A stretch of 5,936 nucleotides of DNA from Eubacterium sp. (GTDB lineage Bacteria > Bacillota_A > Clostridia > Lachnospirales > Lachnospiraceae): the NCBI GenBank assembly GCA_017475785.1, contig JAFVEX010000208.1:1-5936 (forward strand), given 5' to 3'. The notes below the pieces were generated by a model. The model did no database searches and was not told the origin of the DNA. It worked only from the letters and a program-made list of their open reading frames with translations. This document shows, one piece after another, positions 1 through 4,237 of this stretch (position 1 is its first letter; each line of letters starts with the position of its first letter). The position numbers and the translations under genes are program-made.

Positions 1-608
1 ATGACTGCGATAAGCCCTTTTGAGATGGCCGGTGCTGCCGGTCTCCCGCCGGAAGACACTTCTGAGTATGTCCGGTTCAGTCTTGCGGCTGCCTCGGACA
101 CACGCTGTCCGCGCGCGGGAACTTCTGATCTTCTCTGTCCGCCCGCTCCGGAAAAACCCTGTCTTTCTCTTTCTGCTCCAGGGAAATCCTGCGTTCCTGT
201 CCCAGAGAAATCCTGTCTTCCTGCTCCGGGGAATCCCTGTCCGCCCGCTGATCCGGAAATTCTCTGGTTCCGGGCTGCGGCCTCAGAGACGCTGTATCCT
301 CCCTCATCCGTCTGCTGGTTGTACTCCTGGTACGGATCATATTCATAGTATGAATCTTCTGATTCCTGCGTTTCATATCCGGGGTACTGATCCGCCGACT
401 CTGGCGTTTCATACCCGGGGTACCGATCTGCCGGCTCCTGCGTTTCATGGTTCTGGAACGGGCGCCCGTCTCTTCCCGGAATATATCCTCCCGATAAACC
501 CGCGCTGCCGGAGTTTTCTTCCGGAGATATTTTGACCAGCCGGTTTCCGCAGCGCTCGCAGAACATTGCGGAGTCGACATTCTTTTTTCCACATTTTCCA
601 CAAAACAT
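1..608 (-). CDS. zinc-ribbon protein with repetitive low-complexity linker, C-terminus beyond the window
   Basis: An open frame of 202 complete codons runs from an ATG at 608 to the left edge without a stop. The N-terminus is a short zinc ribbon: Cys3, Cys6, Cys17 and Cys20 in CGKCG / FCERCG context (zinc_ribbon_2-like). Residues 25-195 are a low-complexity linker rich in Gly, Gln, Ser, Tyr and Arg. It holds three 12-residue units (54-89, core YPGYET), a run of GFxGxG/DFxGxG units (122-158), and a duplicated SEAAAR motif (about 108 and 171). The fragment ends KGLIAV, which looks like the start of a membrane helix, so a cytoplasmic ribbon plus TM plus outer domain is plausible but unseen. The start lies 15 bases after the stop of the small membrane protein, with GGGGGA eight bases upstream as a modest ribosome-binding site, so it belongs to the same transcription unit. 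Overlapping minus-strand frames lack domain content. The function is unknown. Confidence 0.87.
   Translation of the reverse strand, partial: MFCGKCGKKNVDSAMFCERCGNRLVKISPEENSGSAGLSGGYIPGRDGRPFQNHETQEPADRYPGYETPESADQYPGYETQESEDSYYEYDPYQEYNQQTDEGGYSVSEAAARNQRISGSAGGQGFPGAGRQDFSGTGTQDFPGAERERQGFSGAGGQRRSEVPARGQRVSEAAARLNRTYSEVSSGGRPAAPAISKGLIAV
135..245 (-). repeat. degenerate Phe-Ser/Pro-Gly repeats in the edge zinc-ribbon gene
   Basis: Residues 122-158 contain four copies of a 9-12 residue unit with the pattern Q-(G/D)-F-(P/S)-G-(A/T): QGFPGAGR, QDFSGTGT, QDFPGAER and QGFSGAGG. At DNA level the copies keep a recurring CAGGRTTTCYCTGG-like core. The segment should be disordered and serves as a spacer between the zinc ribbon and whatever follows. 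Confidence 0.7.
342..449 (-). repeat. three in-frame 36-bp tandem repeats in the edge zinc-ribbon gene
   Basis: Three consecutive 12-residue units, HETQEPADRYPG, YETPESADQYPG and YETQESEDSYYE, are encoded head to tail. The first two are closest, sharing ET, E, AD and YPG. The third has diverged toward Tyr/Asp/Glu. The unit length is a multiple of three, so gain or loss would preserve the frame. Confidence 0.8.
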
Positions 609-623
609 TCTCGCTGTCCCCCG

Positions 624-842
624 CTATTTCTGCACCGAAAAACCATCCAGAGCGTTTGTTATTTCCGAGCCTTCCGCATACTGGTCTTCGTATGTCTCCC
701 ACTCTGACGCCGTCTCGTTCGCCGCAGGGTGAAGTCTCCCCGTCCGTGACCCAAGAGAAATCAGCATCGTCAGAATCAGGCAGACAACGATTGCGGCGAT
801 CAGAATCACAGAAACCAGCTTAAGATTCACGCCTTTCTTCAT
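624..842 (-). CDS. 72-aa single-pass membrane protein of unknown function
   Basis: A short protein with a Lys-containing N-terminus (MKKGVNLK), one hydrophobic helix at about residues 9-31 (VSVILIAAIVVCLILTMLI), and a polar, acidic C-terminal tail of about 40 residues containing WETYEDQYAE. The charge pattern favours N-in/C-out, but R34 and R37 just after the helix weaken that call. It is not a lipoprotein: the only Cys, residue 22, sits inside the helix and lacks a small residue before it. I chose the ATG at 842, which overlaps the upstream TGA as TGATG, with AAAAGGGG eight bases upstream. A GTG one codon earlier is possible but leaves only five bases of spacing. Its placement between two zinc-ribbon genes suggests a small partner subunit of the membrane proteins made alongside it. 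I do not recognise a family. Confidence 0.78.
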   Translation of the reverse strand: MKKGVNLKLVSVILIAAIVVCLILTMLISLGSRTGRLHPAANETASEWETYEDQYAEGSEITNALDGFSVQK

Positions 843-2329
843 CACATGTACCCCTTTTCTTTCTGATATGAACGAATCAGGTCGACATTGGCTTTTTCTA
901 TTTTGCTGAACCGCTTGTCTATCACACTCTGATCATTCGAGTCCCCGTGATACCACGATTTCTTCTCAAAGTATTCCTGCAGCCATTCCGTCTTGAAGAT
1001 ATATCCGTTCCGGGCAAAAATCTCGTTAATTGCCAGCTGCAGATCATCCTTGCTGAGGGATTTGAGGTCCGATTTCTTCAGATACTCCGTGCTGGACTGC
1101 GGAAGAACGTCGTCTGCGTGCTGGTCTGTGTCAGACTCATTCTTCTTGTCGTCCTCATCGTCCTTTTTCTCATCCTTCTTTGCCTCTGTCTGATTCCACT
1201 CATTCAGCTCCGCTGGAATGGTTCTGGTGAACTGCGGATCCTGGCTGGCGGCATATGTCTGATCTTCCGCATAGGTATAGAGAAACAGCTCTGAAACACA
1301 GGTTGGGGATTCGCTGACCCTGCCCAGCCGCACAGAATTCATACTCACTGTGACGGAATCTGTCATAATTGGTCCTTCCGGAAACTCGTAGTATACGACA
1401 TATGTCTCCTGCTTGGAGAGTGCGGACTCATCTCCGTAGAAGGAAATCTGCCAGGCCTGCCCCGATGACTCCACCAGGACGCTCTCCGGCATTCCGAAAT
1501 CCAGAAAATAATCTTTTCCTGCCTGACAGCCGGGCGCGATGCAGACACCATAGACACGCTGCACATGATCCAGTGTGATCGTCACTTCACCTATCGTACT
1601 GCTGTCGAAAGCCCAGACGGTACCCAGATCCGTGTCATTCAGGTTTTCTGTGTCTGTGATGCCTGAATTTGCGTCATACTTTGCGTTCAATCTGATTTTG
1701 CTGCCGAAATGTTCGATCTGTGCCTGTTCTTCATCATCGGCTTTTTCCTCCGGCATTGCTTCCTCCTGACTGCCTGCCGCGGCATTTTCCTCAGACTGAA
1801 CTGCCTCGCTTGAATCAGCCGCCGGTTCGGATGAGGAATCGGATATGCTCTCACCGCTGCTGCCGGATGAAGAATCGGAAATCGAAGCGGCAGCGTTCCC
1901 GCCGGACTGATCTGCAGAAGATTTCTTCCCGACCTTTCCATGTATGACGACCACAGCCAGCACAACTACGGCTGCAAGTACCGCAATCAGGGCAATCAGC
2001 AGAATCTTCTGATTGTTTCTCGGCGTCTTTCCCGTCAGAGAATCTGATTCCGGCCGGGGTGACGGGTCATCCCGGTAATCATACGCCTCCTGGTCGTAAC
2101 GCCCGGAAGGCTCCATGCCTTCGTCCGCAAGCGCACGTCCGCAGTGGCGGCAAAACTGTGCGTCAGATGGAATCACGCCTCCGCAGAACGGACAAATCCG
2201 TTCGTATTCAGAGACATTTTCTTCCTGTTCTTCGACCACCCAGGATTCCGGTCCCTGTTTGGCGCCGCACTCCCGGCAAAACTGCGCGTCATCAGGTATA
2301 AAAGATCCACAATTCGGACACCATTTCAT
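842..2329 (-). CDS. membrane protein: two zinc ribbons, TM helix, discoidin-like (NADase-type glycan-binding) domain, YARHG domain
   Basis: A 495-aa protein. Two short zinc ribbons come first (Cys4/7/18/21 and Cys46/49/60/63, both with AQFCR before the second pair), then an acidic linker and one TM helix at about 108-130. Next is a Ser/Asp/Glu/Ala-rich linker (135-205) typical of wall-spanning regions. Residues 207-355 resemble the discoidin-like NADase-type glycan-binding domain: a TDLGTVWAF motif around Trp239, a GEVTITLD strand and VYGVCIAPG. A Lys/Asp/Glu linker (380-408) leads to a C-terminal YARHG domain (about 412-490) whose signature here is FARNGYIF, followed by a KKSWY motif. There is no signal peptide before the ribbons, so they should be cytoplasmic and the C-terminal domains outside, similar in layout to TcaA-type proteins. 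Glycan or wall binding is inferred from the families; no catalytic residues are evident. The start has AGGAG 11 bases upstream, and the gene follows the previous one by 31 bp. Confidence 0.92.
   Translation of the reverse strand: MKWCPNCGSFIPDDAQFCRECGAKQGPESWVVEEQEENVSEYERICPFCGGVIPSDAQFCRHCGRALADEGMEPSGRYDQEAYDYRDDPSPRPESDSLTGKTPRNNQKILLIALIAVLAAVVVLAVVVIHGKVGKKSSADQSGGNAAASISDSSSGSSGESISDSSSEPAADSSEAVQSEENAAAGSQEEAMPEEKADDEEQAQIEHFGSKIRLNAKYDANSGITDTENLNDTDLGTVWAFDSSTIGEVTITLDHVQRVYGVCIAPGCQAGKDYFLDFGMPESVLVESSGQAWQISFYGDESALSKQETYVVYYEFPEGPIMTDSVTVSMNSVRLGRVSESPTCVSELFLYTYAEDQTYAASQDPQFTRTIPAELNEWNQTEAKKDEKKDDEDDKKNESDTDQHADDVLPQSSTEYLKKSDLKSLSKDDLQLAINEIFARNGYIFKTEWLQEYFEKKSWYHGDSNDQSVIDKRFSKIEKANVDLIRSYQKEKGYM
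851..858 (-). promoter_or_regulatory. ribosome-binding site of the 72-aa membrane protein, inside the preceding gene
   Basis: AAAAGGGG lies eight bases before the ATG at 842, within the last codons of the YARHG-domain gene. With the TGATG stop/start overlap, this indicates translational coupling. The spacing also favours the ATG over the GTG at 845. Confidence 0.65.
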
Positions 2330-2360
2330 AGCACTATCATCTCCTGGCTAAAAATAATTT

Positions 2361-4130
2361 CTAAAACAATTTCTGTCCACAATACATGCAGAATTTATCG
2401 GTGGCCTCCAGCCTTCTTCCACAGGAGGGGCAGATCACAGCACCGGGAGCTTCTGAGGCCGGGGCAGAATCTGACGACATCTCTGCAAGCACGGCCTCCG
2501 GATCGGCGATAACCGGAGCCGGATCTTCTGCACCAGCATAAACCTGCCCCGTGTTTTCCGGATCTTCTGCGCCCGCATAAGCCTGCTCCGTGTTTTCCGC
2601 ACCTGCGGCTGGCAGATTATCCTGTTCAGCACCCGTTGACGGAGTCATATCCGGGAACCCAAAATTCTCGTTTCCAAATCCTGAAAACGGTTGGGGTTCC
2701 GGCTCCTGCCACTCTGCCTGCGGTTCTGTGGCTGGCTGTGGCTCCTGCCACTCTGTCTGCGCTTCTGGAGCCGGCTGTGGCTGATCCGGGTACATCTGCG
2801 GCACCGGCGCTGGCTGCGGCTGGTTCGGGTACATCTGCGGCACCGGGGCTGGCTGCGGCTGATCCGGGTACATCTGCGGCACCGGCGCTGGCTGCAGCTG
2901 ATCCGGGTATATCTGCGGCACCGGAGCTGGCTGCGGCTGATCCGGGTATATCTGTGATCCGGAAATCTGATGCAGCTGATCATCAAAAGACTCCTGATAA
3001 GCTGCTGGCTCACGTTCAGGCCACTCGGGTCTGGATTCCGGCTCTGATATCTGCTCCTGTACTGGAAGTTCTTCCGGTACATCTTCTAAGCCTGGCACCA
3101 TTTCCTGCATAGGCGGCTCATCCGGCTCCTGTACTGACAGTTCTTCCGGTGCATCTTCTAAGTCTGGCACCATTTCCTGCATAAGCGGCTCATCCGACCC
3201 CTGTACTAACAGTTCTTCCGGCACATCTTCTAAGCCCGGCACAGGCTCCTGCACCGGCAGTTCTTCCGGTACATCTTCTAAGCCTGGCACCATTTCCTGC
3301 ACAAGCGGCTCATCCGACTCCTGTTCCAAACCCGGCACCGGCTCCTGCACAAGCGGCTCATCCGGCTCCTGCACTGGCAGTTCTTCCGGTGCATCTCCTA
3401 AGCCCGGCACCATTTCCTGTACAGGCAACTCCTCTGGAGCTTCTTCGGGCTCGAATGCGTCCAGACTGTAATCGACCGGTTCTTCCTTCGGTAAATTTTC
3501 CTCCGTGAGTCCACTGTCAGGCGCGGACATGTCTAATTTCTCTCCGCAGTAAATACAAAAGCGCATCCCTGCGTTTATAGTTTTCCCGCAGTTGCTGCAG
3601 ATGAGTTGAGCTGCTTTCTGTTCATTATCTGCTTCGTTTTCCTCTTCCGGTACATCCGGCGATGCCTCGGCAGGCTGCCCGCAGCCCGTGCAGAACATCT
3701 GACCCGGCTCCAGAATTTTTCCGCAGTTTCTGCAGACCTGTTGGCCGGCACCCATCGCGCCGGCTTCAGGATCCGCAGATAGCATAAACCCGCACCGGCT
3801 GCAGAAATCATCGTCTTTTCTGTTCTCAAATCCACATTTCGGGCAAGGGCGGATACCCTTCAGATCACACACCTGCTTCCACAGGCTGTCTGCCTGCGCA
3901 CGTAGATCCAGAATCTGAAACAGATAATGCCTGTAAGGATCCTCTTCCGGGTTCCTCTGGTGCTCGGTGAAGTAAATTTCTCCAATTTGCCGGTATATCT
4001 CATCGATCTGTTTCCAGAGATCATTCACCACGCCAGTCAGTCTGGCCGCCTCTGCGTAGTTCTGCGCCTTCTGAACCGCGCCCTGGCTCGTCTGGCTGAT
4101 TTTCTTTCCCCAATTATCATAAAAAGCCAT
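2361..4130 (-). CDS. 589-aa soluble zinc-ribbon scaffold-like protein with four zinc ribbons and long Pro/Glu/Gln repeats
   Basis: Residues 1-92 are predicted helical (FYDNWGKKISQTSQ, then NDLWKQIDEIYRQIGEIYF), matching the N-terminal region common to clostridial zinc-ribbon proteins of unknown function. Three ribbons follow: Cys96/99/110/113, Cys133/136/147/150 and Cys178/181/192/195. Residues 228-360 are acidic modules built on EELPVQE and VPGLED. Residues 393-457 are five 13-residue units (QMYPDQPQPAPVP), followed by two EWQEP units and two YAGAEDP units. A fourth ribbon (Cys567/570/581/584) ends at the C-terminus, KLF. There is no signal peptide or TM segment, so it should be cytoplasmic. 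Ribbons at both ends of a flexible spacer suggest a bridging or scaffolding role, which is inference. The ATG at 4130 is preferred over the adjacent GTG at 4133 because AAAGGA lies eight bases before the ATG. No enzymatic motif is seen. Confidence 0.93.
   Translation of the reverse strand: MAFYDNWGKKISQTSQGAVQKAQNYAEAARLTGVVNDLWKQIDEIYRQIGEIYFTEHQRNPEEDPYRHYLFQILDLRAQADSLWKQVCDLKGIRPCPKCGFENRKDDDFCSRCGFMLSADPEAGAMGAGQQVCRNCGKILEPGQMFCTGCGQPAEASPDVPEEENEADNEQKAAQLICSNCGKTINAGMRFCIYCGEKLDMSAPDSGLTEENLPKEEPVDYSLDAFEPEEAPEELPVQEMVPGLGDAPEELPVQEPDEPLVQEPVPGLEQESDEPLVQEMVPGLEDVPEELPVQEPVPGLEDVPEELLVQGSDEPLMQEMVPDLEDAPEELSVQEPDEPPMQEMVPGLEDVPEELPVQEQISEPESRPEWPEREPAAYQESFDDQLHQISGSQIYPDQPQPAPVPQIYPDQLQPAPVPQMYPDQPQPAPVPQMYPNQPQPAPVPQMYPDQPQPAPEAQTEWQEPQPATEPQAEWQEPEPQPFSGFGNENFGFPDMTPSTGAEQDNLPAAGAENTEQAYAGAEDPENTGQVYAGAEDPAPVIADPEAVLAEMSSDSAPASEAPGAVICPSCGRRLEATDKFCMYCGQKLF
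2760..2954 (-). repeat. five 39-bp tandem repeats encoding QMYPDQPQPAPVP
   Basis: Five uninterrupted units of 39 bp encode QIYPDQPQPAPVP, QIYPDQLQPAPVP, QMYPDQPQPAPVP, QMYPNQPQPAPVP and QMYPDQPQPAPEA. The copies differ by only a few bases each, so the array expanded recently. Because 39 is a multiple of three, copy-number change would alter linker length without breaking the frame. Confidence 0.92.
3051..3449 (-). repeat. modular acidic repeats (15-residue VPGLED-PEELPVQE and 9-residue DEPLVQEM modules)
   Basis: Residues 228-360 alternate two modules: A, about 15 residues (VPGLEDVPEELPVQE), and B, nine residues (PDEPLVQEM). The order is roughly A, A, B, short A, B, A, A, B, A, B, A. Nucleotide similarity between copies is high, with AGTTCTTCCGG and TCTAAGCCTGGCACC recurring on the plus strand. 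The irregular A/B order points to unequal recombination within the array. The segment should be disordered and strongly acidic. Confidence 0.85.
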
Positions 4131-4228
4131 CACACAATTCCTTTCTAAATTACTAATCCCCGGTTAAATACTTTCATCAGGAGTGGCTGTATTACACACA
4201 TCGGTTTCATCACCACGCATCGGTTCCG
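4131..4228 (-). other. 98-bp intergenic gap between the DUF2207 gene and the four-ribbon gene
   Basis: This is the largest gap in the window. I see no convincing hairpin with a T-run, so no terminator is called. AT-rich stretches (GTAATACAG, TATTTAA, TAATTT) could hold a -10 element, but none has a good -35 partner at the right distance. The gap holds one copy of a 19-bp duplication and the ribosome-binding site of the next gene. Read-through transcription is the default assumption. Confidence 0.5.
4139..4144 (-). promoter_or_regulatory. ribosome-binding site that selects the ATG at 4130
   Basis: AAAGGA lies eight bases from the ATG at 4130 and five from the in-frame GTG at 4133. The more usual spacing and the stronger start codon both support the ATG. 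Confidence 0.6.
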
Positions 4229-4237
4229 TCACCACGC
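4200..4237 (-). repeat. 19-bp imperfect tandem duplication across the DUF2207 stop codon
   Basis: On the minus strand GCGTGGTGACGGAACCGAT (4237-4219) is followed directly by GCGTGGTGATGAAACCGAT (4218-4200), 17 of 19 bases identical. The first copy encodes the final Ala-Trp and the TGA stop. The second copy repeats that GCG-TGG-TGA string downstream of the gene. Confidence 0.85.

Noticed and set aside
77..646. 189-aa minus-strand ORF overlapping the start of the edge zinc-ribbon gene
   Set aside because: It is Arg-rich, without domains, overlaps the small TM gene, and is out of frame with the clear four-Cys ribbon and repeats at 608-1. It is a shadow frame.
773..781. Lipobox in the 72-aa protein
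   Set aside because: The single Cys is at residue 22 inside a hydrophobic helix and preceded by IVV, not by a small residue as lipoprotein processing needs.
2760..2954. CRISPR-like array
   Set aside because: Units abut directly with no unique spacers, are in frame with a coding sequence, and encode a Pro/Gln repeat.
2636..3112. 158-aa plus-strand ORF with Ala-rich repeats
   Set aside because: Its repeats are the reverse reading of the 39-bp array in the four-ribbon gene. It has no independent coding evidence.
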